Below are positions 15,527 to 23,804 of a stretch of 59,650 nucleotides of DNA, in pieces. Source of the stretch: PALSA-660 sp036508075. Lineage in GTDB: Bacteria; Actinomycetota; Coriobacteriia; Anaerosomatales; PALSA-660. Where the stretch lies: the NCBI GenBank assembly GCA_036508075.1, contig DATCIA010000098.1, forward strand, positions 1-59,650, given 5' to 3'. Made by a program: the position numbers and the translations under genes. The first letter of the stretch is position 1. Each line of letters starts with the position of its first letter. The notes below the pieces were generated by a model. It saw only the letters and a list, made by a program, of their open reading frames with translations. It searched no databases and was not told the DNA's origin.

Positions 15527-16101
15527 TGATCGCGCCGCCGCCGCGCGGCGCGCCGCCCCAGGTGTCGGGGGTCCTGCTCGACGAAGAGACCATCGCCGCG
15601 CGCGTCGCGGAACTCGGAGCAGCCATCACGTCGGACTACGCCGGCCGCGAGGTCGTGCTCGTCACGCTGCTGCGCGGAGGGTTGTACTTCCTGGCGGACC
15701 TGTGCCGGGCGATCGACGGCGAGACGCGGCTCGACTTCATCGCCATCAGCGCGTACGGGTCGGAATCCCACCCCGCCGGTGGTGTGCGCATCACCAAGGA
15801 CCTGGACGAGAACATCGAGGGCGCCCACGTGCTCGTGGTCGAGGACATCATCGACACGGGCCTGACGCTGAACTATCTGCTCGGTGTGCTGCGGTCGCGC
15901 AAGCCTGCGAGCCTCGAGGTCGCGGTGCTTCTCGACCGCGACCAGCGTCGCATCGCCGACCTGCCCATCACCTACCGGGGGTTCCGGATGCCCGACACGT
16001 TCGCGGTCGGCTACGGCCTCGATCTGGCGGGGAGGTTCCGCAATCTGCGCTACCTCGGCGTGCTCTCGGATGAGGCGCGGGTTGAGGCGGGGCTGGAATA
16101 G
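15526..16101 (+). CDS. hpt: Hypoxanthine-guanine phosphoribosyltransferase
   Basis: This 191-residue purine salvage enzyme converts hypoxanthine or guanine plus PRPP to IMP or GMP. The PRPP loop is VLVVEDIIDTGLTLNYL, the LRGGLYF segment precedes it, and the C-terminal strand VGYGLDLAGRFRNLRYLG is characteristic. The start overlaps the upstream gene's stop; GTG 15523 is an equally possible start three bases earlier. It forms a purine salvage pair with apt, 107 bases downstream. Confidence 0.93.
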   Translation: MIAPPPRGAPPQVSGVLLDEETIAARVAELGAAITSDYAGREVVLVTLLRGGLYFLADLCRAIDGETRLDFIAISAYGSESHPAGGVRITKDLDENIEGAHVLVVEDIIDTGLTLNYLLGVLRSRKPASLEVAVLLDRDQRRIADLPITYRGFRMPDTFAVGYGLDLAGRFRNLRYLGVLSDEARVEAGLE

Positions 16102-16208
16102 CCAGCAGCAGCTCCTCGCCCTCGCAGATCGTGCCTGCGCCGATTCCGGCGTGTGCTACCCTGCAAGCCGCCAGCGCTAGCGCTCGAACCAACGACCGGG
16201 AGGCCCGC

Positions 16209-16724
16209 GTGAACCTCGAGTCCTACATCCGCGACATCAACGATTTCCCCAAGCCGGGGATCGTGTTCAAGGACATCACACCGTTGCTCGCGAGCCCCGA
16301 GGGATTCCGCGAGGCCATCGAGATGCTGGCCCTGCCGTTCGATGACGCGAGCGTCACCAAGGTGCTCGGAGCCGAGGCGCGCGGGTTCATCCTGGGCGGC
16401 GCGCTCGCTCTTCGCCTCAACGCCGGCTTCATCCCGGCCCGGAAGCCGGGCAAGCTCCCCTGGAACACCACCAGCGCGGAATACGCGCTCGAGTACGGTA
16501 CCGACGAGCTCGAGATGCACACCGATGCCGTGGGCCCCGGGGACCGGGTCCTGATCGTCGATGATGTCCTTGCCACCGGAGGCACCGCCGCGGCCAAGGC
16601 CGAGCTGGTGACCGGCAGCGGTGCCGAGGTCGTCGGCTTCACGTTCCTGATGGAGCTCGACTTCCTGCACGGGCGCGACAAGCTTGGCGATCACACCATC
16701 GTCTCCCTGATGCACGTCGAGTAA
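16209..16724 (+). CDS. apt: Adenine phosphoribosyltransferase
   Basis: This 171-residue enzyme makes AMP from adenine and PRPP. The PRPP-binding loop VLIVDDVLATGGTAAAKAEL and the N-terminal FPKPGIVFKDITPLL block are diagnostic of Apt. The GTG start at 16209 follows GGGAGG. It is followed by a strong hairpin. Together with hpt and the two nucleobase permeases at 22-25 kb it makes a salvage set. Confidence 0.96.
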   Translation: MNLESYIRDINDFPKPGIVFKDITPLLASPEGFREAIEMLALPFDDASVTKVLGAEARGFILGGALALRLNAGFIPARKPGKLPWNTTSAEYALEYGTDELEMHTDAVGPGDRVLIVDDVLATGGTAAAKAELVTGSGAEVVGFTFLMELDFLHGRDKLGDHTIVSLMHVE

Positions 16725-16727
16725 GGC

Positions 16728-16748
16728 CGCGACCCGTCTTGGGTCGCG
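16728..16748 (+). terminator. Hairpin terminator after apt
   Basis: CGCGACCC (16728-16735), a five-base loop and GGGTCGCG (16741-16748) form a perfect 8-bp stem four bases after the apt stop. There is no uridine run, as is common in high-GC genomes. Confidence 0.55.
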
Positions 16749-16874
16749 CTCCGGACACCGGTCTCCCCGAGCCACGGTGGTATCATCAGGCGAGCGCACC
16801 GCGGGCTCGCAGCGCGACCGCACGTAACCCTTCACGCAGCCGGTCGTCCGTCCATCAACGGGGGTTGTGAGCAG

Positions 16875-17987
16875 GTGCGACGCATCGCCGGCCATCCGGC
16901 CGCATCGTCTTGGATAGCATGTGCACTCGCCGTGTGCATGGTTGCCGCGCCCGCCCTCGCGTTCGCCGCGCCCACCAACGCCAAGATCCGCGCGAAGCAG
17001 GCCGAGGCCGCCGCCGCGCAGAGCAAGCTCCAGGACCTCAACGACGACCTCGAGTTGAAGCGTACCGACCTCGAGGCCGTGAACGCGGCTCTCCAGCTGA
17101 CGCGCGATCAGATCGGCGTGACGGAGGCCGAACTCCAGAAGGCGCAGGCAGGCTTCGAGGAGTCGGAGGCGCGTCTGGCCGACCGCGCCGATGTCATGTA
17201 CCGCAGCGGCTCCGTGGACCTGCTGTCCGTCCTGCTGGGCACGTCCACCTTCGAGGACTTCGTCACCCGGCTCGACCTTCTCAACCGCATCACGACCTCC
17301 GACGCCGAGCTCGTCGCGGAGGTCGAGGCGAACCGGAACCGGGTCGCCGACGCTCGGGCGTCGCTGCAGAACCGCGAGTCCGAGGAAGTCGCGCTCCGGT
17401 CGCAAGCTCAGGCGGCGACGGCACTCGTCACCGCCGCGGTCGCCAAGCAGGCGGCGTACGTCACGTCGCTCACCGCTGAGATCAAGACCCTGATGAAGCA
17501 GGAGGCGGATCGTCAGGCCGCCATCGCCGCAGAACTCGCGCGACGGGCGACGGAGGCGGCTTCGCATCCGTCGACGCGGCCCAACGACGCCGGGTCGCTT
17601 GGTGACTCGCACTCCGCCGCTGCCGCCGCGGCGAAGCGCTATCTGGGCGTCCCGTATCTGTGGGGCGGGACCACACCCGCAGGCTTCGACTGCTCGGGCC
17701 TGTGTCAGTACGCGTACCGGCAGATCGGCATCGACATCCCCAGGACGAGCCGCGTCCAGTTCACGACGGGCCAGTTCATCCCGCCGTCGAGGACCGACCT
17801 GCTCGAGCCGGGCGACCTCGTGTTCTTCGCATACGGCGGCGATCCCACGAAGATCCATCACGTCGGCATGTACGTCGGCGGGGGAGTCTTCATCCACGCT
17901 CCGGGGACCGGGGACCATGTGAAGTACTCGTCGCTGACCGACCGTATCAGCACGCGCAGGGACTACGTGGGCGCGGTCCGCCCGTAG
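16875..17987 (+). CDS. Secreted coiled-coil NlpC/P60 peptidoglycan endopeptidase
   Basis: The 370-residue precursor has a signal peptide ending near ALAFAA, a long coiled-coil region (about 35-230, rich in alanine, glutamate and leucine), and a C-terminal NlpC/P60 domain. The catalytic triad is C273 in FDCSGLCQYAY, H329 in IHHVGMYVG and H341. This is the RipA/CwlO-type design, in which the coiled coil restrains the hydrolase and a partner such as FtsEX activates it. No ftsEX is in the window. The GTG start at 16875 follows a run of G (ggggg). It appears monocistronic, between apt and iorA. Confidence 0.88.
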   Translation: MRRIAGHPAASSWIACALAVCMVAAPALAFAAPTNAKIRAKQAEAAAAQSKLQDLNDDLELKRTDLEAVNAALQLTRDQIGVTEAELQKAQAGFEESEARLADRADVMYRSGSVDLLSVLLGTSTFEDFVTRLDLLNRITTSDAELVAEVEANRNRVADARASLQNRESEEVALRSQAQAATALVTAAVAKQAAYVTSLTAEIKTLMKQEADRQAAIAAELARRATEAASHPSTRPNDAGSLGDSHSAAAAAAKRYLGVPYLWGGTTPAGFDCSGLCQYAYRQIGIDIPRTSRVQFTTGQFIPPSRTDLLEPGDLVFFAYGGDPTKIHHVGMYVGGGVFIHAPGTGDHVKYSSLTDRISTRRDYVGAVRP

Positions 17988-18084
17988 CCCTCGCACGACC
18001 GTCGTCGCGATTGTCCTATAGTGGAATCCGTCGCACCCTCAGGCGGGGTATGACTCGTTCGCACACCCTTGTCGGAAGGACGCG

Positions 18085-19845
18085 GTGCCCGTGCCCCGGC
18101 TGCTCTCAGGCAACGAAGCTATCGCGCAAGGGGCGTGGGAGGCCGGTGTGCTCGTGGGCGCCGGATACCCTGGCACTCCCTCCACCGAGATCCTCGAGAA
18201 CCTCGTGCGCAAGACGGGTGTGCGGTGCGAGTGGGCACCCAACGAGAAGGTCGCTCTCGAGGTCGCCATCGGCGCGAGCCTCGCAGGCGCACGCGCGCTG
18301 GCCACGATGAAGCACGTCGGGCTCAACGTCGCCGCCGATCCCTTCATGACCGCGGCCTACACCGGCGTGGGAGGCGGCCTTGTCGTTGTCGTCGCTGACG
18401 ACCCGGGCATGCACTCCTCTCAGAACGAGCAGGACAGCCGCCGGTGGGGGCCGTTCGGCAAGGTGCCGATCCTCGAGCCGAGCGACAGCACCGAAGCCCG
18501 CGAGATGGCGCGCTTCGCATTCGGACTGTCGGAAGAGCTCGACATGCCCGTCCTGCTGCGCACCACGACGCGGCTCTCGCACGGCAAGGGCCTCGTCGAG
18601 GTCGGGGAGCGAACGGAGGCGCCTCGCGAGCGATTCCGGACCGCGGCCACCAAGTGGGTCATGATGCCCGGTGCGGCGAAGGTGCGTCGGGTCGACCTCG
18701 ACCGCAGGCTCGCCGCCGCGTCCGCATTGAGTGAGAGCTGCTCGTTCACGCTCGAGGAGATGCGCGAGACGTCACTCGGCATCATCACGTCGGGCATCCC
18801 GTTCCAGTACGTGCGCGAGGCACTCCCTGAAGCGTCGACCCTCAAGCTCGGCATGGCCTTCCCTTTGCCCGAGCAACGCATCCGAGAGTTCGCCTCAAAG
18901 GTCGATCGCCTGTGCGTGGTCGAGGAGTTGGACCCGTACCTGCGCGACGCTGTGCGGGCGATGGGTATCGAAGTCGACGAGGTCGCGCTCTCGCATGTCG
19001 GCGAGCTGAGCGCGGGGGCGGTCGCTGCCGCGTTCGGCGTTCCCGGCCCTGCGACGCGCGAGCCCATGGCGGGTCTGCCGGCCCGTCCGCCGATGCTGTG
19101 CCCGGGCTGCCCGCACCGCGGTGTGTTCCGCGCCCTTCGTGAGATGGACGCGATCGTGACCGGAGACATCGGCTGCTACTCGCTGGCGGCGCTCCCGCCG
19201 CTGGGCGCGATGCACAGCCTGGTCTGCATGGGCGCCTCGATAGGGATGGCGCACGGCTTCGCGTTGGCGGGCGACGCCCCTTCCGACCGCCCGGTGGTGG
19301 CCGTGATCGGAGACTCGACCTTCGCACACTCGGGGCTGACCGGTCTCATGGACGCGGTCTACAACCGCGGCGCCGAGACGATCGTCGTGCTCGACAACCG
19401 GATCACGGCCATGACGGGGCACCAGGACAACCCGTTCACCGGCCGCACGATGGACGGCGAGGTCGTACCGGAGATCGACATCGAGACCGTGGTCCGCGCG
19501 CTGGGCGTCACCGACGTCCGGGCGGTCGACCCCAACCTGTTCCGCCCCACCGAGAAGGCTCTGCGCGCTGCCGTCGAGCACGAGGGTGTGTCCGTGATCA
19601 TCGCCAAGGCGCCGTGCGCATTGTTGTCGCGCGAGCACCCCGACCCGTTCGCGGTGGACGAGGCGGCCTGCACCGCGTGCGGCCTGTGCGTCCGCCTGGG
19701 GTGCCCTGCGATCAGCCGCGATGCGAACAGCCGCGCCTTCATCGACGTCGAGACGTGCGTCGGCTGCCGGCAGTGCGTTCAGGTGTGCAAGTACGGAGCG
19801 ATCGTGAGAACCGGACGTTCGTGCGACATCGGGAGCGGCGTGTGA
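18085..19845 (+). CDS. iorA: Indolepyruvate:ferredoxin oxidoreductase, alpha subunit
   Basis: This 586-residue subunit oxidatively decarboxylates aryl pyruvates (from tryptophan, phenylalanine, tyrosine) to aryl-acetyl-CoA, passing electrons to ferredoxin. It has the alpha-type N-terminal domain (GAGYPGTPSTEI), the thiamine diphosphate domain (ITGD-type IGDSTFAHSGLTG), and a C-terminal 2[4Fe-4S] ferredoxin domain with CTACGLC and CVGCRQCVQVC. The enzyme is strictly anaerobic. GTG 18085 or GTG 18091 may be the start; GGAAGGA lies just before. A possible -10 (TATAGT, 18017-18022) lies about 65 bases upstream. The stop overlaps the iorB start. Confidence 0.95.
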   Translation: MPVPRLLSGNEAIAQGAWEAGVLVGAGYPGTPSTEILENLVRKTGVRCEWAPNEKVALEVAIGASLAGARALATMKHVGLNVAADPFMTAAYTGVGGGLVVVVADDPGMHSSQNEQDSRRWGPFGKVPILEPSDSTEAREMARFAFGLSEELDMPVLLRTTTRLSHGKGLVEVGERTEAPRERFRTAATKWVMMPGAAKVRRVDLDRRLAAASALSESCSFTLEEMRETSLGIITSGIPFQYVREALPEASTLKLGMAFPLPEQRIREFASKVDRLCVVEELDPYLRDAVRAMGIEVDEVALSHVGELSAGAVAAAFGVPGPATREPMAGLPARPPMLCPGCPHRGVFRALREMDAIVTGDIGCYSLAALPPLGAMHSLVCMGASIGMAHGFALAGDAPSDRPVVAVIGDSTFAHSGLTGLMDAVYNRGAETIVVLDNRITAMTGHQDNPFTGRTMDGEVVPEIDIETVVRALGVTDVRAVDPNLFRPTEKALRAAVEHEGVSVIIAKAPCALLSREHPDPFAVDEAACTACGLCVRLGCPAISRDANSRAFIDVETCVGCRQCVQVCKYGAIVRTGRSCDIGSGV

Positions 19846-20429
19846 ACGTCACGACAGTGATGCTGGTCGGCGTGGGCGGTCAGGGCACCATCCTGGCGGC
19901 AGACGTCTTGGCGAAGGTGGCGGCCTCGACCGGCTTGGACGTCAAGCTGTCCGAGGTCCACGGGATGTCTCAGAGAGGCGGGAGCGTCGACACGGTCGTG
20001 CGTTTCGGTGAGCGGGTCTACTCGCCGACCACGGACGTCGGCGGCGCCGACCATCTGGTCGCCTTCGAGCTCCTTGAGGCGGCGCGCTGGCTCCACTTCC
20101 TGAAGCCGGACGGCCGACTCGTGGTGAACAACCGGGTGATCGCGCCCCTGCCCGTGCTGATCGGCGAGCAGGGCGCTCCGACCGGCGTGGAGGCCGCGCT
20201 CACCTTCGAGGGAGCGGTTCTGATCGACGCCGATGAGATCGCGTGCGTGGCCGGCTCCCCACGATCGGCGAACGTGGTCCTTCTCGGCGCGATGTCCGCT
20301 GGCCTGCCGTTTCCTGCGGCCTCCTGGCGTGACGTGATCACCGCGCGGGTGCCGCCTAAGACCGTCGAAGGTAACCTGGCCGCGTTCGAGCTCGGGCGGG
20401 CCGCATGTCTGAAGGGGGAGTGTGGCTAG
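19842..20429 (+). CDS. iorB: Indolepyruvate:ferredoxin oxidoreductase, beta subunit
   Basis: This 195-residue partner of IorA belongs to the pyruvate/ketoisovalerate oxidoreductase gamma-type domain: GVGGQGTILAADVLA at the N-terminus, EVHGMSQRGGSV, and a helical C-terminus. The GTG start overlaps the iorA stop in a GTGA junction, indicating coupled synthesis of the two subunits. An ACT-domain gene starts immediately after its stop, in the arrangement known from anaerobes that degrade aromatic amino acids. Confidence 0.93.
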   Translation: MNVTTVMLVGVGGQGTILAADVLAKVAASTGLDVKLSEVHGMSQRGGSVDTVVRFGERVYSPTTDVGGADHLVAFELLEAARWLHFLKPDGRLVVNNRVIAPLPVLIGEQGAPTGVEAALTFEGAVLIDADEIACVAGSPRSANVVLLGAMSAGLPFPAASWRDVITARVPPKTVEGNLAAFELGRAACLKGECG

Positions 20430-20849
20430 GTGAGCGAAGTCATCCAGCTGTCGGTGTTCATCGCCAACGAGGCCGGTCGTGTCTCCGAGGTCACGAAGGC
20501 GCTCGGCGAGGCGGGCATAAACATCCGCGGCTTCTCCGTCTCGGACACCGCCGAGTACGGCATCCTGCGGCTGATCGTCGATCGACCCGACAAGGCGCAT
20601 GAGGTCATCAAGGCCGCCGGGTTCACCGTGAAGGAGACTGAAGTCATCTGCATCGATCTGCCGGACCACCCCGGCGGTCTCGCGTCAGTCCTGAGGATCG
20701 TCTCGGAAGCCGGCGTGAACATCGAGTACGTGTACTCACTCATCGGCACGTACGTCGTGCTCAACGTGGCCGACGTCGACAGGGCGCTGGCGCTTCTGAA
20801 GGACCGTCCGGTCCGCGTGGTCTCTCAGGAGGAGATCGCGGCCGCGTAG
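20430..20849 (+). CDS. Tandem ACT-domain protein associated with IorAB
   Basis: This 139-residue protein consists of two ACT domains (VIQLSVFIANEAGRVSEVTK and VICIDLPDHPGGLASVLRI). It is paralogous to the PaaK-linked protein at 5302-5742. It starts with GTG directly after the iorB stop, with GGGGGAG as ribosome site, so it is the third gene of an iorA-iorB-ACT operon. ACT domains sense amino acids. A role in tuning aryl-pyruvate oxidation is plausible from context but unproven. Confidence 0.82.
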   Translation: MSEVIQLSVFIANEAGRVSEVTKALGEAGINIRGFSVSDTAEYGILRLIVDRPDKAHEVIKAAGFTVKETEVICIDLPDHPGGLASVLRIVSEAGVNIEYVYSLIGTYVVLNVADVDRALALLKDRPVRVVSQEEIAAA

Positions 20850-21281
20850 GGAAGGCCGCACCGGCGGCGACGAGCCGATGTGCCGGTCGGAGGTGCGGAC
20901 CGCACATCGATGCTGACCATTTCCTGGAAGGGATCTTCGGCCCGATGACCGGCGAGGCCCTGCCGGAGGGGGAGGGGGCTGCCGTTCACCTCGTTCTCGC
21001 GAAGGACGCTCGCCGTGAGGCTGCGCGCTGCGCACCGGCTGGAGGTCCGAGTCGAGGTGGCCGAACAGATCTTCTCGGATGCGATGGCGGATATGGTCGC
21101 GTTCACGGGGAATGTATCGGATAGACTGAACCACGTGCCCGGGCTGAGCGTGAAAGGTGACGCGGGTGGAGCCCGGGACGGTCGAGCAGATGGCCGGCAA
21201 AGGCGCGGCGCGTGATCGGCAACCGCTCGACGGAGTAGCATCGCGCAGGGGGACTGCGCACGGCGAGGGGGCCGAACGGAC
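20850..21281 (+). other. 432-base region without a convincing gene; possible decayed coding sequence
   Basis: No family was recognised and no complete gene with a good start was found. A stretch at about 20910-21030 reads DADHFLEGIFGPMTGEAL and on with gene-like codon use but no usable upstream start. It then loses that character, while the next frame continues as VEVAEQIFSDAMADMVAF from about 21050. This looks like one broken reading frame or two unrelated accidents. No tRNA, RNase P, SRP or tmRNA core motifs were seen. Confidence 0.3.
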
Positions 21282-21698
21282 ATGGATGGCGAAAACGGTA
21301 CGAGTCCGGGACCCGGTGTGCGCGTTCTGAGGCAGGTGGTTCCCTGGGCGGCGCTCGCGGTGCTTGTCGTCACGCTCCTGGTGATCTGGTCGGGATTCAA
21401 CGCTTCGCTGCGAAGGACCGCGACATCGGCTCCGGCCGGCGGCTCGGTCGTGGCCACGCCCACGGCGGAGAGCAGCGCCACGACGGTGCCGACCAACACC
21501 GTGGCCGTCACGCGTGTGGCCGGGGTGAAGATACTGTCGGCAGCCAGCTCTGGGGCCAAGGTACTGATGACCGTGAAGAAGGGTGTGACGCTCCAGGTGC
21601 TCCAGCGGACCGACGCGTGGCTTCGCGTCAGGGAGCCTGACGGGCTTGAGGGCTGGATCGCGAACTCATCGAAGGCCGTCACGGTCCGCAAGAAGTAG
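21282..21698 (+). CDS. Single-pass membrane protein with extracellular SH3-like domain
   Basis: This 138-residue protein has a short cytoplasmic N-terminus, one helix (about 18-40, PWAALAVLVVTLLVIW), a low-complexity alanine/threonine/serine linker and a C-terminal bacterial SH3-like domain of about 60 residues. That domain has the usual ending DAWLRVREPDGLEGWI. SH3b domains of this kind bind peptidoglycan stem peptides or other envelope components. The ATG at 21282 lacks a strong ribosome site, and the upstream region to 20850 is unexplained. It may be co-transcribed with the next small gene, 23 bases on. The function is unknown. Confidence 0.72.
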   Translation: MDGENGTSPGPGVRVLRQVVPWAALAVLVVTLLVIWSGFNASLRRTATSAPAGGSVVATPTAESSATTVPTNTVAVTRVAGVKILSAASSGAKVLMTVKKGVTLQVLQRTDAWLRVREPDGLEGWIANSSKAVTVRKK

Positions 21699-21721
21699 CC
21701 GGCAGCCGAGGAGCGTACGGG

Positions 21722-22030
21722 ATGGCCAATGGGATCGGTGCCGCGGGCGACTTTTACCGCGTGCGGACCATGCATTTCGACACGATCGACAGCACCGACT
21801 TCGAATGGCGCGAGGACATCTTGTACCGGCGTCCCGAGACCGCGGATCCCGCGGAGGGCGAGCTGTACAAGGTGGAGGCCGTCGCGCTCGACGACGACGA
21901 GAACGTCACGGTGCTCGGGGTGTTCGAGGGAGCGGACGACGCGCACGAGGCGAACAACGCGGCGACCGCCGATCTGACGGCCCTGACGCGCTCGGAGTTC
22001 GAAGAGCGCTACTTCCCGGCGGGGTCCTAG
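21722..22030 (+). CDS. Uncharacterised 102-residue acidic protein
   Basis: I do not recognise a family. The soluble, strongly acidic product (EDILYRRPETADPAEGELYK; many aspartates and glutamates) has no cysteine, signal or membrane segment. A GAGGAG ribosome site precedes the ATG, and codon use matches the neighbours, so it is probably a real gene. It follows the SH3-like membrane protein and is the last gene before a 360-base gap and a change of strand. Confidence 0.6.
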   Translation: MANGIGAAGDFYRVRTMHFDTIDSTDFEWREDILYRRPETADPAEGELYKVEAVALDDDENVTVLGVFEGADDAHEANNAATADLTALTRSEFEERYFPAGS

Positions 22031-22391
22031 GAGCCGCAGCGCTTAGGGGGTCCACAAGGGCTCTTGGCTGGTGTTCCTGTCCGGGGGATGGGGCCCGTGG
22101 AAGCCGACTTTACATAAGATGTATTATCAGGCGTAGACTGTACGAGGGCGCGAGCGTTGAGGGGGCTCCCTCGCGCTCGTTTCGTCTTTCGGGACGCGTG
22201 ACCCACACCCGCGCCATGCCGACCGAACGATCTGAGCATCAACACGGAGTGTCCCGCACGTGCGCGATGCACGGATCGCTGAGCGTGAAACCTGATCGGC
22301 CCCGGGCCGCGGTCTTTGCCGCAGTCCGGGGCCGATCTTTGGTTTCAAAGCGCGCCGCGTCGGCCGCCGCGCGTCTTTGCCCTGTGGGGTC
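22031..22391. other. 361-base intergenic region between convergent genes, with an AT-rich island and two hairpins
   Basis: The region holds no convincing ORF. An AT-rich island (TTTACATAAGATGTATTATC, 22109-22128) stands out from the GC-rich background. After it come a GCGCGAG...CTCGCGC hairpin near 22149-22178 and the strong terminator at 22294-22337. A small RNA transcribed rightward from the island to the terminator is possible. Confidence 0.35.
22294..22337. terminator. Strong, probably bidirectional terminator between convergent genes
   Basis: GATCGGCCCCGG (22294-22305) pairs perfectly with CCGGGGCCGATC (22326-22337); flanking AAACC (22288-22292) and GGTTT (22341-22345) can extend it. 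It lies downstream of uraA on the minus strand and of the acidic-protein gene on the plus strand. Confidence 0.75.
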
Positions 22392-23726
22392 CTACTTGGA
22401 GGACTCGTCCTGGAGCGCTCCTGTGAAGTCCGGAGAATCGACCGCGAGGCCCTCGGACTCCTTCGGCAGGATCAGGTTCAGGATGATGCCGATGAAGGTC
22501 GCAAGCGCCATGCCCGGGACCGAGTACTTGCCGAGCGGGATCGAGAATCCGCCCGTCTCCATGCCGATGCCGATGACCAGGACCACGGATGACATGATCA
22601 GGTTCCGGCTGTGGCTGTAGTCGATGCCCGACTTGACGAGCAGGCGCAGGCCGCTGGACGCGATGAGGCCGAACAGCAGGAGCGAGATACCGCCCATTAC
22701 CGGCGTCGGGATCGAGCTGATGGCCGCGCCGAACTTGGGGATGAAGCCGCCGATGATGAACGCGAACGCCCCCGCGTACCAGAAGAGTTGGGTCGCGTAG
22801 ACCTTCGTGACGGCCATGACGCCGATGTTCTCGGCGTACGTGGTGGACGGCGTGCCGCCCAGGGCGCCGGAGATGGCCGTGGCGATACCGTCGCCGAACA
22901 GCGACTCAGGCAGCATCGGCGTGAAGTCCTTGCCGGTGATCTCGTTGATCACGAGCAGGTGGCCGATGTGCTCGACGATGACGACGATCGCGACCGGAGC
23001 GATGATAGCGATGGCCGTGATGTCGAAGCGCGGGAACGTGACGTTCGGAAGGCCGATCCAGGCCGCACTGGCGATGCCGGAGAAGTCGACGAGGCCGAAC
23101 GCGATCGAGACCACGTAGCCGACGATGATGCCCATCAGGACCGGGATCGTCTTCAGGAAGCCCTTGAAGTACGAGCTGAACGCAACGGCCGAAGCCAGGG
23201 TGATGAAGGCGACCAGAAGACCGGTCAGGTTGATGCCCTTGGTCGGGTCGGCGAACGGGAACATCGCCATCTTCACGGCTGTGGCCGACAGGCCGAGGCC
23301 GATCACGATGACGACCGCGCCGACGAGCGCCGGCGGCAGGAGCTTGGTGATCCAGCCCGTGCCGAACATCTTCACGAAGCCGGCCACGATCATGTAGACG
23401 AAGCCTGCCGCGACCAGGCCGCCGAGCGCCTCGGGCAGGTGACCGGTGCCTCCCGCGATGGCCGCTGCGCCGCCGCCTACGGCGATCAGCGGGCCGATGA
23501 AGGCGAAGCTGGAGCCCAGGTAGCTCGGGATCTTGTTGCGGGTGCAGATCAGATACAGGATCGTGCCGATGCCGGACGTCATGAGGCCGACGCCGGGGTC
23601 GAGACCGGTCAGGATCGGCACGAGCACGGTCGCGCCGAACATGGCCATCAGGTGCTGCAGCGACAGAGGGATCGCCTGCAGGATGGGCAGCGTTTCGTCG
23701 GTCTGGATCACTCGATCGAATGCCAC
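22392..23726 (-). CDS. uraA: Uracil/nucleobase permease, NCS2 (NAT) family
   Basis: This 444-residue permease is highly hydrophobic with about 14 membrane segments. The NCS2 landmarks SSFAFIGPLIAV, VVIVEHIGHLLV and GGTPSTTYAENIGVMAVTKV (the last including the substrate-binding glutamate) point to uracil-type UraA more than xanthine permeases. It imports nucleobase with protons. GGGAGGTGGGAG precedes its ATG. It is separated from the upstream purine permease gene by a perfect 12-bp hairpin, so it may be expressed partly on its own. The exact base is inferred. Confidence 0.9.
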   Translation of the reverse strand: MAFDRVIQTDETLPILQAIPLSLQHLMAMFGATVLVPILTGLDPGVGLMTSGIGTILYLICTRNKIPSYLGSSFAFIGPLIAVGGGAAAIAGGTGHLPEALGGLVAAGFVYMIVAGFVKMFGTGWITKLLPPALVGAVVIVIGLGLSATAVKMAMFPFADPTKGINLTGLLVAFITLASAVAFSSYFKGFLKTIPVLMGIIVGYVVSIAFGLVDFSGIASAAWIGLPNVTFPRFDITAIAIIAPVAIVVIVEHIGHLLVINEITGKDFTPMLPESLFGDGIATAISGALGGTPSTTYAENIGVMAVTKVYATQLFWYAGAFAFIIGGFIPKFGAAISSIPTPVMGGISLLLFGLIASSGLRLLVKSGIDYSHSRNLIMSSVVLVIGIGMETGGFSIPLGKYSVPGMALATFIGIILNLILPKESEGLAVDSPDFTGALQDESSK

Positions 23727-23762
23727 GTTACTCTCCCACCTCCCGTTCTTGTGTCGTGTGGA

Positions 23763-23790
23763 GCGGCCCCGGGGAGATCCCCGGGGCCGC
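23763..23790 (-). terminator. Hairpin between the two permease genes
   Basis: GCGGCCCCGGGG (23763-23774), an AGAT loop and CCCCGGGGCCGC (23779-23790) make a perfect 12-bp stem directly after the purine permease stop, so it probably ends or attenuates that transcript. Confidence 0.65.
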
Positions 23791-23804
23791 CGTTGCGCGT
23801 GTGT

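Noticed and set aside
20430..20849. Amino-acid-binding repressor (AsnC/Lrp-like)
   Set aside because: The protein consists of ACT domains only and has no helix-turn-helix, so it is not a DNA-binding regulator.
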